Notes: a model not told the origin generated them from the letters alone. Shown: positions 1-11,959, numbered from the stretch's first letter. The stretch is 64,000 nt of DNA from Malurus cyaneus samueli (GCA_009741485.1 CM019216.1:27979741-28043740); one strand, 5' to 3'. Numbers and translations are program-made.

Positions 1-3000
1 AGTACATAATTTCATACACCCTGAGAAGTGGAAAAAATCTCGGTAGAGTTTCATCTTTGCTTTTAGCATTTCAGCTTTTAAATGTGACTTGCAAAGTAAT
101 CAGTGAACATAATTCTTTGGCAATCAAATTACTATTGGAGACCAATGGGAAGTAATTTCCAGAACATAATGTCCGGGTATCAGTGAATTATTTACTTCAA
201 AATTCTTCCTATGTTTTTCATTTATGAAGCATGGAACTTCATATAAACTCCTGTATTGTTTGAATGTTGAAATGAGATTATTCAGGACAAGGCTTTTGAT
301 GGGGACACACTGACGTAGGTGCCACGGTTCTGAATTTTCTCTCTCTTCAGAGCTTGGTACTTCCTTATGCATTTAAAGGTATGTGTGTAGCTAAAGACTC
401 AGAAAAAATAGGATTATATATGTAAGTAGATAAAAGATATTTAACATATAAATACTCAGCAGCTTTTTGGTAACAAAAATAACATTTTTTAAAGAGAAAA
501 GGAAACAGCTGGTTTCCAGATCAATATTGAGATCAATACTTTAAATCACCTTTTTAAGATCACCTGTTTTATTCTCAATTGCAGTGGACTACAAGTCTTT
601 GTTGTGACTCAGATTACAGCAACTTAGGAAAGACAAAGGGAAGTAACTACATAGATTATTCAGCTTGATTGTAAGAGCAGCCTAGGATGTGGAATGCAGA
701 TGAATAGTAAGACCATAGAAACTGGATGTGACCCTTTCCCATTTTTTTCTCATTTCCAGTGACTCACTTGATGACATGAATAATGTCACTTACTCAATCC
801 ATGCCTCAGCTTCCCCAGCTATAAAGATGGTACAACTGGCTGAGAACAGGGTTATCTCTCATGGGATTTTTTCTTTTTTTCAGGGAACTGAATTGAAACA
901 GAAAAAAGTCAAATTTTTTTGCAAAACAAACATTCCCAAAGTTGCTTTGGAATTATCACAACTTCGATTTTCATGCTTTCTCTGTAATACAGCTGTGCCT
1001 CTTAAACTGAAGTGTTTGACTTCTTAAATACAATATATATGTCACATCTTTTTCATCAGTAGTTGTTCTTTCAAGAATTTAGTATCGTATAAAGTTCAAA
1101 CAAAACGAGTCAAAATTAAGAAGCTCTACACCACAGAAACAAAACGTTTTTTCTCCAGTTGAACAATGCAGTTGATACTGACAGATTCCTGACAAATGCT
1201 TTCATTTTGATGAAACTACATTTCGTTTGAAGTCATTAACTCAGTATGCATATTGATTTTATGACATCAGGTTGTTCTCGCCTCTCATCTGACATCTTCT
1301 TTCACAGGTAATAATTATTTTTCTGTCTGTCTTTCCTTCTCTCTTCCTAAAGTGCTTTACTTCTCTTACAAATACCCTCTTTATTCCACATATTTCAAAC
1401 ACTCTTTTTTCTCCTCATGTTGTCTAGTGGATTAAAATAATGAAGTTAAGTTCCGAGCAACTCTTTCCAGACTGTGCTTAGTGTGAATTTTGCTGTTCCT
1501 TTTTGCATGTAAAAGGGCTTGTGTGCCTTAAACTTTGTTAATCTCTTCTGATTATATCCATTCGATAATTGAAGATACTTTCTCCTACAAACTTTGCCCC
1601 ACTACTTTTTAGGGCAAACTGTTCCATCAAACCTCTTGTGCCAGTTTTAGTACTAACGCTGACTTTTAAAGTATCTTGCAATTTATGAATAGAGACGGAT
1701 GAGATTACACTAAGGTTGCAATAGACTGTACGATGGAACTTGCTGTAGCACATCCTCCACTGTACGAGCAGCACTGGAAAATGACACCCTTCTCCCCTCA
1801 CTGCAATCTTCTTACCTGCTGCTTCTTTACAGCCTGTCTAGGGAATCAGATGTTTACAGCCAATTAGGCTTGATAAAACTGCAGGAGTCTCTTGTACTCT
1901 CTCGACACCAGTATTTCTGGGTTGCTGGCAGCTTTTGGAGGGCTTGTGGCTACATGTACATCAAGAGACCTCAGTGTATTTTAGCGCTTTGTTTATTTGG
2001 AGACTTAGGTCATTTAGATCTTACCCTTACTGTACTATCTATCGCAGTCATAGTATAAAATGTTCAAGGTTTTATTGAAGGTTTTCTTTTGGAGCAAAAA
2101 TAATGTTAAGATACTTCAACTGACAGCAAATAGATTTATTATTATTATTATATTACATATGTTTGCCAAAACCACTGGAACAACAATACAATTCTTATTC
2201 AAAAAGACAGGATCTACAATTAAAGAAAATGTTGTGTTATTTCAATGCTTGAAATGACTAATTTTTCAACTCCTCTGACTTCCAGATTTCTGACTAAAAG
2301 TACTAGGCTTCTGTTTCTTCTGTCTGAGCCCTAACACTTCCCAGCCTTTCTGAAATAGATAAAAATGATTCTACAAATGTAGGGTCTTTCTATTCCAGGG
2401 CCATTTGCAGAGTTCCCCTGAAATAAATGGGGTTAAATCTGTCTGCACTATCAACTTTACAGGTTGAACAATAGTTTCAGAAGAGAAACAAAAAGCAGAT
2501 GATGATTTTCTTAGGATAGAGGGTGGTGTCAGTTACATCACTTTTCCACTTTCTTCTGGTTAAAGGGGAAAAAGAGGAAACTGATCTTAGTATTTTGGAA
2601 AATGATGCTGAACTTAAAACCTTGTTAGCATTTCTGAGTTAAAAAATCATCATTTAGCAAACACATTTAGAAAGTAGTCTGAAATAAAAATCAGCTCATA
2701 ACAGATTCAAATCAAATAGGAGTTTGCAAATGCACTGGTGCACCTAAAAGTGTCTGATTTGGAGCTGCACGTACATAAGCGTCATGTCAAGGAGGAGGAA
2801 GGTGACAGTTCCTGTTTATGCATTTTTGGCAAGCTGCACCTGAAAGATGGGATAATTTTCTGGAAACTGTCATTCCAGAAATACACAGCTAAACAGGACA
2901 GAACTGAGAAGAGCAAAGGGAATAATTAGAGACTGATGGGGGTGGGATAGGGTTTCTAGTCTATTTTCTTAAGGAAGCCAAGCTTTGCAATTGTACTGCT

Positions 3001-4232
3001 TTCCTGTCAGTACTCAAGCAATAGCACTTGAAACTCTTGACCAATTTGAAAGAAGCCTGACAAAAAAGGAGAGGTTTAAAAACACTGAGCTCCTGTGGGT
3101 TTTACAAAAATAACCAACCAGATAGAGGAGACTTAGATTTGTGTGCCCAATAAAGAACAGGTGGAAGTGTGAACTCAGCTGCATTATTTGACACATGAGA
3201 ATCCAAAGCTGTCATCCAAAAGCAGGCTCCATAAGGTTTGCTGTCAATAGAACTGCTTGTTTGTTGTTTAGCGGTAGGGGTGTTTTTTTCTTGTTTGCTT
3301 GGGGTTATTTTTTTTTTTTTTTTTGTTGTTGTTTGTTTTTTTTAAGATATATTTAAAAGCAACCCAAGACTTCTGCCTGAGACGATTTTTTTTTTCATTG
3401 CTGCAGGATATAGAGACTCATTATAAAATTATGCATAATAACAGAAGTTGTCCAGAACAGGCCCTGAAATTCCTACCTGAAATGAAACCCCTTTGTGCCA
3501 GATTTTTCTTTCTGCCTTGGAAAGGACAGTTTCCATTTCTTCTCATGCTAGACCTAGCTCTGACCTTCTTCTCTCTCTTAAAATACCGTGGTACCACCAA
3601 ACTTAAAGAAATGAAAAGTCCTGGGTCAGATGCCAAAAAAAAAAACCCCTGCTCTTGAAAATTATATGTTGATAAAAATCTATTTTCCTTTGGATTTGGT
3701 CGGTCTTTTAAATTTTTTAAAACCTTCAACTTCTTGAGGGAGAGGGAAGTCTCTCACTTATTGTGAGAAATTAGTCTGAGCTCTTGATGCTACAGGATAT
3801 TTCATCCTTCATGGCAAACCCACTGAGACTGAGAACTCCTCCACTGCTTTCACTATCCCCAGTCTTCCATCAGTCTGAGAAAGCGCACCACTCTTCTAGG
3901 CAAGGAACCTAAAGGAAAACCATCTAAATCATTCATTTCTTCTTTCAGTTTGCTTCATGCAAGAAAACAATCATGACTGCTCATAGCTAGTGAAAAGAGA
4001 GTACTGGTGGAACTGAGAATTTTAGAATGTGGCATTTGGTCAACCCAAAAGGAAGATATGGGAGAAAAGGAAGATTTCTAAGATTGAGAGGAGGTCTAGA
4101 ATGATAAAGAAATATGCATTTGTCATGCACAGGGCATATTATAGCATCATGTTATGATGCCCTATGCATGGCAACAAGTGAACACCTGTTAGTATGAACT
4201 GAGAAGAAAAGGTAATGAATTCTATTGCAATG
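1..4232. other. Intergenic DNA upstream of the ERV cluster, no gene seen
   Basis: AT-rich single-copy-looking DNA. Open frames here are short (up to about 119 codons), lack recognisable domains and have no splice context. It contains a 17-base T run at 3308-3324 followed by more T/G-rich sequence, and an A run near 3638. A small nested inverted repeat (AGGGCAT ... ATGCCCT) lies near 4135-4167. I see no transposon ends, RNA gene or exon here. Confidence 0.6.
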
Positions 4233-4237
4233 ATTGG
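4233..4237. repeat. Target site duplication, left copy (ATTGG)
   Basis: The five bases directly before the solo LTR are ATTGG. The same five bases follow the LTR at 5055-5059. This is the integration footprint of the minus-strand solo LTR. Confidence 0.9.
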
Positions 4238-5054
4238 TGTCTCGGTTTTGAGACAATGTTTTCAGAGGAAAATGTTACAGAGTAAATGTTTCCTCTGAAG
4301 TGAAAAAAAAAATTGATAATTTTTTCCCACCAATATGAAATAGATTCCGGGCAAAAAGTGAAGAGAAAAAAGGTAGTTTATTAACAAAACACGGTGCCCA
4401 CAGGACACAGATAAAAAGTAACCGTTAAGATATTTAAAAGTCCAGGAACGCCCCCTCCACCTCGCCATGTGGTGCCAACAAAAGGGTGGCTCCCCTCCAC
4501 GGGAAAACAAACAAAAAAGAAACCTGTGGCCCTCTCGTAACAGTGGCAAAAAGAACCCACCCCACCCCCCCCCCCCCCAAAAAAAAAAAAACAACCTGTA
4601 TTACACTCTTTTCTTCACTGTGGATGGAATGGAGGGCTTGGTGTGTTTCTGTTGCCGGTTTGGCTTCCGGAATCCCGGACGAGATGGAGCCGTACGGCTT
4701 TCTTTCTGCCGGTCCGGTCGCGAATTGCTGCAGGAGCAGAATCACAGGAGCCGCAGAGGGGGTCTGTCCAAGGAAAGCTGGCGAGGCTAACAAACCCGAG
4801 CTAGCTAAAAACTGCAACAATGTAACTCTGCTGCACTCAGCGAGCAAGGACTCCCACGATGCTGAGCAGAGCACCAACCGAGCTCCAAAATGCCCCGGCT
4901 GTGTGGCAGCGCTGGCTTTTAAACTGCCCGCACTGCCTTCCCAGCAGCACCTGCTCCTTCTTCCGAGTCGGAGTTAAAGGCACAGGCACCTTTTGGGCAT
5001 TACAAGCCAACAGGAAAAGGAATACAGAATTGGCACAAAAATCAACCCAAGACA
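4238..5054 (-). mobile_element. Solo LTR, ERV-L-like family, minus orientation
   Basis: An 817-bp solitary LTR read on the minus strand. It begins TGTCTT and ends GAGACA in its own orientation, giving the usual TG...CA ends with a short inverted repeat (TGTCT/AGACA). It is flanked by a perfect 5-bp direct repeat, ATTGG, at 4233-4237 and 5055-5059, so both ends are certain and the element is a true solo LTR left by LTR-LTR recombination. The same family occurs as the 5' LTR at 5095, the truncated 3' LTR ending at 9057, and the solo LTR at 52243. An adjacent C14 and A13 homopolymer pair (4565-4591) sits inside it. A 5-bp duplication fits ERV-L-type elements; the family name is inferred. Confidence 0.93.
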
Positions 5055-5059
5055 ATTGG
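5055..5059. repeat. Target site duplication, right copy (ATTGG)
   Basis: Perfect match to the ATTGG at 4233-4237, directly after the last base of the minus-strand LTR. Confidence 0.9.
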
Positions 5060-5094
5060 CTCTTCAAGTTTAGGAAAGTCATTTATCTGATATG

Positions 5095-5850
5095 TGTCTT
5101 GGGTTGATTTTATGATTCACACTGTATTCCTATATCTCGTCTGCTTTTATGCCCAAAATGTGCCTGTGCAGGCTGACCTGGAAGAAGGCGCAGTTAAAAG
5201 CCGGGCTTCCACAAGCTGTGAGATCTTGGCTGGCCGCATTGAGGGGAATTGCGTTGTTGCCTCTTAGCTACCTTGGCGTTTGTTGTTAGTCTGAGCAAGC
5301 AGCTTTCCCTGGCCTGCAGCGGCACCCTTCAGTGGCTCCGGTGACTTTCTTCTGGAATAGTACTGCCAGGCTTCGGTCTGAGAACCAAAGGCAGAAGCCA
5401 ATCCGTCGGGGACTGGTGGGAAGAACCCCCCAGGCTGTGTCCATCCCAGGCTCTGGAGAAGCCGAACCAGAGAGAAAAAGCACACTGACCCAGTGCTTCA
5501 TCTACAATGAAGAGAGGACTAACACCACAGCTTCTACCAGGTTCCTACTGTTTACCAGAGCAGCCACGTGGACTTTTCTTTTGTTTCTTTGCCCTGGGAT
5601 AAGAGCCGTGCCATCTTTCTCGCACCACGTGGCGAATGACTGTAAGTGGTGTACGTTCCTGGAGTTTTAAATATCTAACACTTTTTTATCTGTGTTGTGT
5701 GGGCACCTTGTTTTGTGAAACTGGTTTTTTTTCCACTTTCAGCCAAATATCTTTTTTGTATTGGTGGGAAAATTTACCAAACTGTTTACTTCAGAGGAAA
5801 CATTCATTCTATAATGTTTCTCTCTGAAAAAATTGTCTCAAACTGAGACA
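5095..5850 (+). repeat. 5' LTR of the provirus
   Basis: A 756-bp LTR starting TGTCTT and ending GAGACA. It is the plus-strand counterpart of the solo LTRs at 4238-5054 and 52243-52982; shared blocks include the TTTTAAATATCT stretch near 5667 and the AATGTTTCTCTCTG and TTGTCTCAAAC blocks at the 3' end. Its first base lies only 40 bp from the end of the inverted solo LTR. Confidence 0.9.
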
Positions 5851-5854
5851 AATT

Positions 5855-5872
5855 TGGTGCCTAAGTGTGCGG
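5855..5872 (+). promoter_or_regulatory. Candidate retroviral primer binding site
   Basis: Four bases after the 5' LTR comes TGGTGCCTAAGTGTGCGG. A primer binding site is expected here and should begin TGG, the complement of the tRNA 3' CCA end. The cognate tRNA cannot be assigned with confidence; a leucine tRNA, common for ERV-L, would be the first to test. The site is decayed and has no current function. Confidence 0.5.
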
Positions 5873-6098
5873 CTTGAGGAAGTGAAGAGAAAAATTACAA
5901 TAATTGCGTTCTGGTTTTAAACGCTTATTATTGGGGTACAGTTAAGAGTCACCATGCTGTTTGAAATAATGTCATTCTGGTATCTAGGCCTGTTTGCCTA
6001 TCCACAGGTAGGGACAATTTTTTCCCTTGCATAGAAATTTTACAGATCAGGGACACAAATCAGAATTTCTATAGTACTGGGAGCTTTTCAAAATTGGT

Positions 6099-7816
6099 AT
6101 GCTCAGTTGTTTCTCCGTCCTAGTCTTAGTAACCTGTTTGGGGGGTTTTATTAATAATTACAGCCAGTCTGCTTGGGTAAGAGTAGGGGATGATGTTTCC
6201 CAGCCCTTCATCTCCTTCTTCCCTTTCAGATCTGGCACATCACCTTTTGAGAATGTTCCGTGTCCCCTAGATGTTAAAGAGGTCATTTTCCTGGTATTTT
6301 ATCTGGTCGGGATGCTCTATATAGCCTGCCGCTTGTCTAGAATGTGGGCTGAGTTTTCCAGAGGGGCTACCCAGACACTTCCTCAGGTGCGAAAAAGTCT
6401 TGAGTGGTGTGGGGTATGGAAGAATATAGGCCAAATACGGAAGGAATTCTCTGAACCAACTAATTTTTAACTTCCCGCCTGAAAAAATCCATAACCCAGC
6501 TGAGGTGGGGAAATATCTGAAAGAGAAGTGCAATGACAACTCTAAGGAGAAGAAGCTCATGGCAATATGCTGGGCTCTGGCTAATGCTTATAGCACACTG
6601 CTCAATACTGTAGGGCAGGAGACACAGCCAGAGCGGCTGGAGATGAGTCAGGAGACACCCCAGTCACTCAGGCTGCAGCTAAACCAGACAGCAAGCCTAA
6701 GCTGTCAATAGAAGTTGTCCCTGTCCAGAGAAGGAAACACAGAACAAAATCCATTCACCCAGTGGATGATGATGGGCAGCCAATAACCTCACAGCCAGCA
6801 GGGGAATCTGAACCAGAAGTTACTGTTGAGTCTCTGACCCCAGAAAACATTTGTGGCCTAAGTGCAGATTACAAATTACAGCCTAATGAATCGATATTGG
6901 GCTGGTTGGTCCACGTCTGGGACATCGCAGGTAATAATATGATGCTGGATGATGGTGAAGCGATGCAGTTGGGATCCCTGTCAGGTGATGCAGCTATTGA
7001 CCAAGGGATGGCAAGGGGGTCTGAAACTCTCAGTCTCTGGGCACGGCTCCTAAGAAGTGTGAGGGAAAGATACATGTGTGTAGAAGATCTCCAGATACAT
7101 CAAGCCTTGTGGAAAACCTTAGAACAAGGTATTAAATGCTTGAGAGAACTGGCAGTGTTGGAGATCTTTTTCTCAAATGACCAAACAATCAGGAGCCCAG
7201 ACATGGTAAAATGTACACAGCTGATGTGGCTAAAACTCGCATGACTTGGGCCACAAGAATATGCCTCTGCTTTAGCAATGATGAAATGCAATGAGGGGAA
7301 CGAGACCGTGCTTGCTGTGGCGAAGCAGCTCAGGGCATATGCAGATATGTGCATAGCCCCACACATGCAAGAATCTCAGCTGTGGAAACAAGCCTGTCAG
7401 AACACATACAGAAAATAGAGAACAAGATGGAGGAGAATCATCAAAAATTGAGGAAAGAGATTGAAGAGAGCCTTCTCCAAATCGTATTGGTCCAGACCAA
7501 AGGCTCTGTCACCAGGAGCAGACATCCCCCAGCCAGAGAAAGAGAGTACACTCCACAAGCAAACCTCTGGTACTTCCTGCTTAAGCATGGGGAAGACATG
7601 AGAAGGTGGGATGGAAAATCCACCTCTGCCCTGGCAGCACGGGTGTGTGAATTAAAGAATGGCAAAACTCAGAGAGAAAGCCCCGCCAGAAGAGAAGTAG
7701 CTCCAGTTTCCCATAACCAAGCCGCCCAGCATAACGGAAAGCAGAATGACATGTCCAACCCCTTGGAAGGAACCTCTGCAATGTATGCCCAAGGAAGGAA
7801 TGGCAACCAGTACTAG
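6099..7816 (+). pseudogene. gag pseudogene of the provirus, multiply frameshifted
   Basis: Four successive open segments in shifting frames (6099-6470, 6505-6711, 6762-7244, 7349-7816) lie where gag belongs, between the 5' LTR and the protease. Gag encodes the structural matrix, capsid and nucleocapsid proteins. The third segment holds the most gag-like stretch (LGWLVHVWD near its middle, then a charged helical region and LRELAVLE). The fourth starts with a charged, coiled-coil-like region (EKMEENHQKLRKEIEES) and continues as a basic, glutamine/asparagine-rich tail. The first segment has an odd hydrophobic start that may not be gag. I saw no intact CCHC zinc knuckle. Stops and frameshifts near 6465, 6710 and 7245 disable it. 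Assignment rests mainly on position and overall character. Confidence 0.7.
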
Positions 7817-7870
7817 AGGAGCCCTGTCTCTAGCCAGGTAGAGGCCAGGGAAAACCATGCCTTTTGGACT

Positions 7871-8137
7871 GTGTGGATTCGTTGGCCTGGCACAGCAGAA
7901 CCACAGGAATATGAGGCCTTGCTTGACAGTGGTGCGCAGTGCACACTAATTCCATCGCGACATGTGGGGACAGAACCCGTTTCTGTTGCTGGTGTGACAG
8001 GTGGATCGCAAGACCTGACTCTGGTGAAAGCTGAGGTGAGCCTGACTGAAAAGGAGTGGAGGAAACATCCCATTATGACTGGTCCAGAGCATGATATTTC
8101 AAAGACCCAAAGAGATTCAAGTGGGCCTTTGGAATAG
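7871..8137 (+). pseudogene. Retroviral aspartic protease remnant
   Basis: This segment contains LLDSGAQCTLIP (DSGA at 7925-7936), the active-site loop of a retropepsin in which the aspartate is catalytic. About 50 residues on, the reading continues in another frame from about 8091, so the C-terminal part of the domain is split. It lies directly between gag and the RT remnant, the usual order. Retropepsins cleave the viral polyproteins; this copy is broken and has no expected function. Confidence 0.82.
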
Positions 8138-8305
8138 CTGCTGTAGAGACAGAGGGCATCAAGCAATTAAACACCTTGCTTGGGCAGTCCAAAAATCCTT
8201 CTGCAGCTGGACTCCTGAAGGTGTAAGATCAGCACGTTCCAGTCGCCACCTCGACAGTGCACCACCGGCAGTACCGGATGAATCGAGATGCTGTGATCCC
8301 CATCC

Positions 8306-8794
8306 ATGAAGATGATACTAGAGCTGGAGAGCCAAGGGGTGGTCAGTGAGGCCCACTCACCCTTCAACAGCCCCATCTGGCCTGTACATAAATCTGAAGG
8401 AGAATGGAGATTGACTGTGGAATATCGTGCTTTGAATGAAGTGACTCCACCGCTGAGCGCTGCCGTGCTGGACATGCTGGAGCTCCAGTACAAGCTGGAA
8501 GCCAAAGCAGCGAAATGATACGCAACCACTGACATTGCCAATGCATTTTTCTCCATTCCTTTGGCTGCAGTGTGTAGGCCTCAGTTTGCTTTCACCTGGA
8601 GGTGTGTGCAGTACACCTGGAACCGGCTGCCCCAGGGGTGGAAGCACAGCCCCACCATCTGCCATGGGCTGATCCAGGCCACACTGGAAAAGGGTGAGAC
8701 TCCGGAACTTCTTCAATATATTGATGATGTCATTTGTGGGGGAACACAGCAACAGAAATATTTGAGAAAGGTGAAAGGATCATCCAGATTCTCC
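8306..8794 (+). pseudogene. Reverse transcriptase remnant, 3' part deleted
   Basis: Two segments in one frame (8306-8518 and 8561-8760), interrupted by a TGA at 8516-8518, carry retroviral RT motifs in order: the N-terminal fingers motif with SPFNSPIWPVHK, the palm motif around TTDIANAFFSIPL, LPQGWKHSP, and the catalytic YIDD box at 8717-8728. A frameshift follows just after YIDD (continuation from 8734 in the next frame: GNTATEIFEKGERI). RT homology stops near 8794, where the sequence becomes LTR. Connection, RNase H and integrase domains are missing. The motifs make the assignment secure; the gene is dead. Confidence 0.9.
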
Positions 8795-9057
8795 TGCCAT
8801 GCGATCTTTCTCCGTACCACATGCTGAGCGGCTGTGGGGGGAGGCGCGATGTGTGTTCGTGGAGTTTAAAATATCTTACAGATAACTCAGTTTTTTATGT
8901 GTCCTGCGGACAACTTGTTTTGTTAAACTATTTTTTTCTTCACTTTCACCCAAACATCTGTTTCCTATTAGCGGGAAAAATTAACAAACTTTTTATTTCA
9001 GAGAAAACGTTCATTCCATAATGTTTCTCTCTGAAAAAATTGTCTCAAACCAAGACA
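8795..9057 (+). repeat. Truncated 3' LTR of the provirus
   Basis: A 263-bp segment matching the 3' third of the family LTR (compare 5609-5850), ending AAACCAAGACA. The first roughly 514 bp of the LTR are absent and RT sequence abuts directly. It differs from the 5' LTR at many positions, so the insertion is old. The flanking ACATG at 9058-9062 matches the ATATG before the 5' LTR at four of five positions. Confidence 0.85.
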
Positions 9058-9614
9058 ACATGTTAAAATAGCTGTATTAATATTCCATTTCCAGATTTCA
9101 CAGCAGTTTTCTCTAGATAGGACTTTGGAGAAATTGATTAAATAAGATGCCTGTCTGTGACAAGACTTTGGATGTTACTAAGCAGAGGTAATTCTTACTA
9201 ATTAGGCAATGAAATTCTCTTCAATGATCTCATGCATCATTCCAACTTTGGGATTTAATACATTAAACTAGACTGGGCTTCCCACACACTGTTGATTGGA
9301 TGACAGTGTTAGATATTTCATCATTACAGAACAAATGTGGACAAATCAGAAAATGACCACTAAAGGTTGGAAATTCTGTCAATAAGAGCTCAGTGTCTTC
9401 ATATAGTCAAAAAATGAGATTACTTTTATGGTTTCTTCTTTATTTCTCTCTAGTAAATTCTACTGCTTTTGCACAAAAATAATACAAAATAATTTGCTGT
9501 GTCTAGGACTCTGTAGACATTAGGGAAAACATTGCCAAAAGCCTGAGAGAGGTGAACCTTCCCAACTGTTCAGCTCTATTAAAGCCAAATCTGGAGTGAC
9601 AATTCTAGTTCATG
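9058..9614. other. Unique intergenic DNA between ERV and CR1
   Basis: AT-rich sequence with no recognisable gene or repeat end. Part of the region next to 9600 could be an eroded 5' extension of the following CR1, but I cannot show it. Confidence 0.5.
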
Positions 9615-10090
9615 GCTCCCCAGCATAAGAAAGACATGGACATAGAGCAGCTGGTCAAGTGAAGGGCAGTGAAGATAGTTTAGGAGTTGGAGCATGTCAT
9701 GTAAGGAAAGGCTGAGTGATGGAACTAGTTAGCCTAGAGAACAGAAGGCTCAGAGGGATCTTATGAATATGAATAAATATGTGATGGGAGGGTGTAAGCA
9801 AGACTGAATCAGGCTCTTTTCAGCACAGTGATAGAGTAAGCAGCAATGGGCAGAAACAGAAATACAGGGGGGTCTTGTTTGAACATGAAAAAGAGTTTTT
9901 TCCTGTGCAGGTGACTGAGCATTGGCACAGGCTGTCCAGAGAGGTTGTGGACTCCCGTCCTTGGAGAGACCCAAAGCCATCTGGATGTAGTCCTTAGCAA
10001 CCTGCTCTAGCTGACCCTGCTTGACCAGGTTGGCTGGACCAGATGTCCTACAGTGGTGCCTTCTAACCTGAATGTTTCTGTGATATTGTG
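9615..10090 (+). mobile_element. CR1 LINE fragment, 3' end, plus orientation
   Basis: A 5'-truncated CR1 3' region. Diagnostic blocks include AGAAAGACATGGACAT, GAACAGAAGGCTCAGAGGG, GATGGGAGGGTGTAAG and CATTGGCACAGGCTGTCCAG. It ends with TTTCTGTGATATTGTG, a decayed form of the CR1 terminal repeat ATTCTGTG. It contains no intact RT. Confidence 0.88.
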
Positions 10091-11959
10091 CTTTTCAGCA
10101 ATACAGTTTTAGTCACAATATTGGCTTGGTGCAAGTTCACACTGCAACTTCCGTAACTTTTTAAATCTACATTCTGCAAGTTTTCAGCTTTCCCTTTTAA
10201 GTTATAAGAAACTATATTTAAAAATCTCTCCTCTTTGTATTAATTTTGTATTTTTCACAGAGCAGCAAGAATTCACATGCTTGACCCAGTATAAAGCAAT
10301 TAACATAAATACAGAACAGATAAAAATGACTGTGTCAGTAATTAATAAGCAGAAAGGTGAGTGGGATAACAACCTCATGAAATATTTTCTTCATAAAATT
10401 ACCTTAGAGTCAGTTAGATCTTATGGTCTTAGGCCTTTTATATTTTGGTTAGTTTGGGTTTAAAGCTGCAATTCTTGAACACTAAGGCCATTGGTCTAGT
10501 GAATTAATCCTTATCGTTACTTGAGCTACATATTTTACTTGGCATATGAAGATCCATACAAATTATATACTCATTTACGAAGGTTTGAGTATGGACTACA
10601 TATGGATACCTCTAACAACATTATCATGATGTCTAGTATTACCAGTCTAGTCATGCCACATTTTAGTTGTTTCTGATACTAAGCATATGGTGGTACCTCA
10701 CCTTCTTCTCATCATCTTATTTTTTTCAGTCTTGCTTCCTTCCGTTTTGAAGTGGCTGCCTGTTGTTAATGAATGGATAAATTCTTCAGCACCAGCCTGT
10801 CACATGAAGGCTATCTTCCCTGCCCGTCACAGATGGTGAGTAGTGATTTTATTGATTTGTTAGTACTTAGCTAGAAGGATTACATCTAGCAGTAATAATG
10901 TGGCCAGGCCCTGGGACTAACATGCAAGTTAGTGGAGGGTCTGTGTCTTTAACTAAGTGTGACATTATTATATTTACCAGCCTTTCATAGTGCTTGGCTT
11001 ATTAACACCACTGTAATCTCTTCTGAGCCATCTGTCGGTCATTCAAGTTTCCGTTTCCTTCGTGTGCTGGAAAAGTTGGAGACTTCAGTTTCTGAACTGA
11101 ACTCAGACATTATCCTACAAAAGGTTCTGGTGATAACCATAGTGGTTTTTATGCTTTTTCTTTATAATTTGTGTTATCAAATTGTGTCCTGCAGAAAAAC
11201 TCTTGGGGGTACATAGGCAGATGGCCACCGTAATTCCTCTTGAAGTCAAAGGGTCATGAAGGTTCATGGCTATCAGAATTTGTGTGAGAGGTGTTAGCAT
11301 GGCTGGCAGAAATCTGGTCCCTCTCCCTATTCCAAACTTGGCAAGTTAGGCAGAAAGAAGCATTGAATATTGCCAGCATAGATTTTTTTTCCCTTTGGTT
11401 TGTGCTCATCAGATGATCTCTCTAGAAACCAGAGTTGTTTCCATGCTGCGACCTCAGCAGAAGTGCAACTGAGAGGTCTTCAGGTGTCAGCGTGTGTTAG
11501 TGGTGGCATACATTTAACTTGAAAATGCGGTTTTCTCTGTATTTTAACTTTGCATTTCTTAGTAGGCTGAACGATTTCGTTCAGTGACAGGTACGTGTGA
11601 GCAGAGGACACTTCAGTATAGGCACGAGCTTCTGGCCAGTGGATTACATACAGATTATCTCCTGTAGTGAAGTGCTGTTGCATTCATTACCAGCTCCCCA
11701 ATATTGAGTTACTCAGAGCTGGTAAATCAGGCAGGGAAGCGATTACTGTCTGGACACGATGTTGTGTTTCATTGTGCCCTAACCCCTCAGCCGAGCAGTC
11801 CGCGCTGTGACATGTTTCGCGGCCAGTTTTAGTGGGTCACATTAGTTTAAAAATGAATCTGATAGATAAGAGCACTCGTCACCTGCGCAGGAAGTGTGTG
11901 GGGGGACCATGGCATGGGTACCACTAACAGGGCTTAAGAAGCGTATGAAACAAGCTTTG
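10091..11959. other. Proximal upstream region of RIMS1, no gene seen
   Basis: Non-repetitive, moderately AT-rich DNA leading into the CpG island. The open frames (for example 10959-11216) are short and carry no domain. It may hold distal regulatory sequence for RIMS1, but I see no specific motif I would defend. Confidence 0.5.

Larger units (their letters stand above)
5095..9057 (+). mobile_element. Degenerate ERV-L-like provirus with large internal deletion
   Basis: An endogenous retrovirus in plus orientation: 5' LTR 5095-5850, broken gag about 6099-7816, protease remnant 7871-8137, RT remnant about 8306-8794, and a truncated 3' LTR 8795-9057. The five bases before it are ATATG and those after it ACATG, a target duplication with one transition. 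RNase H, integrase and env are absent because the RT frame runs straight into the middle of the 3' LTR. Frames shift and stop in every module, so it is non-coding and old. Class is inferred from the 5-bp duplication and the protein remnants; ERV-L/class III is my best guess, and another avian ERV class remains possible. Confidence 0.88.

Noticed and set aside
3299..3729. 119- and 102-codon frames on opposite strands
   Set aside because: They overlap each other, start in a poly-T tract giving Phe runs, and show no domain.
4262..4977. Open frames of up to 163 codons around 4.3-5.0 kb
   Set aside because: They lie wholly inside the minus-strand solo LTR, on both strands, with low-complexity Pro/Lys or Gly/Phe runs from the C/A homopolymers.
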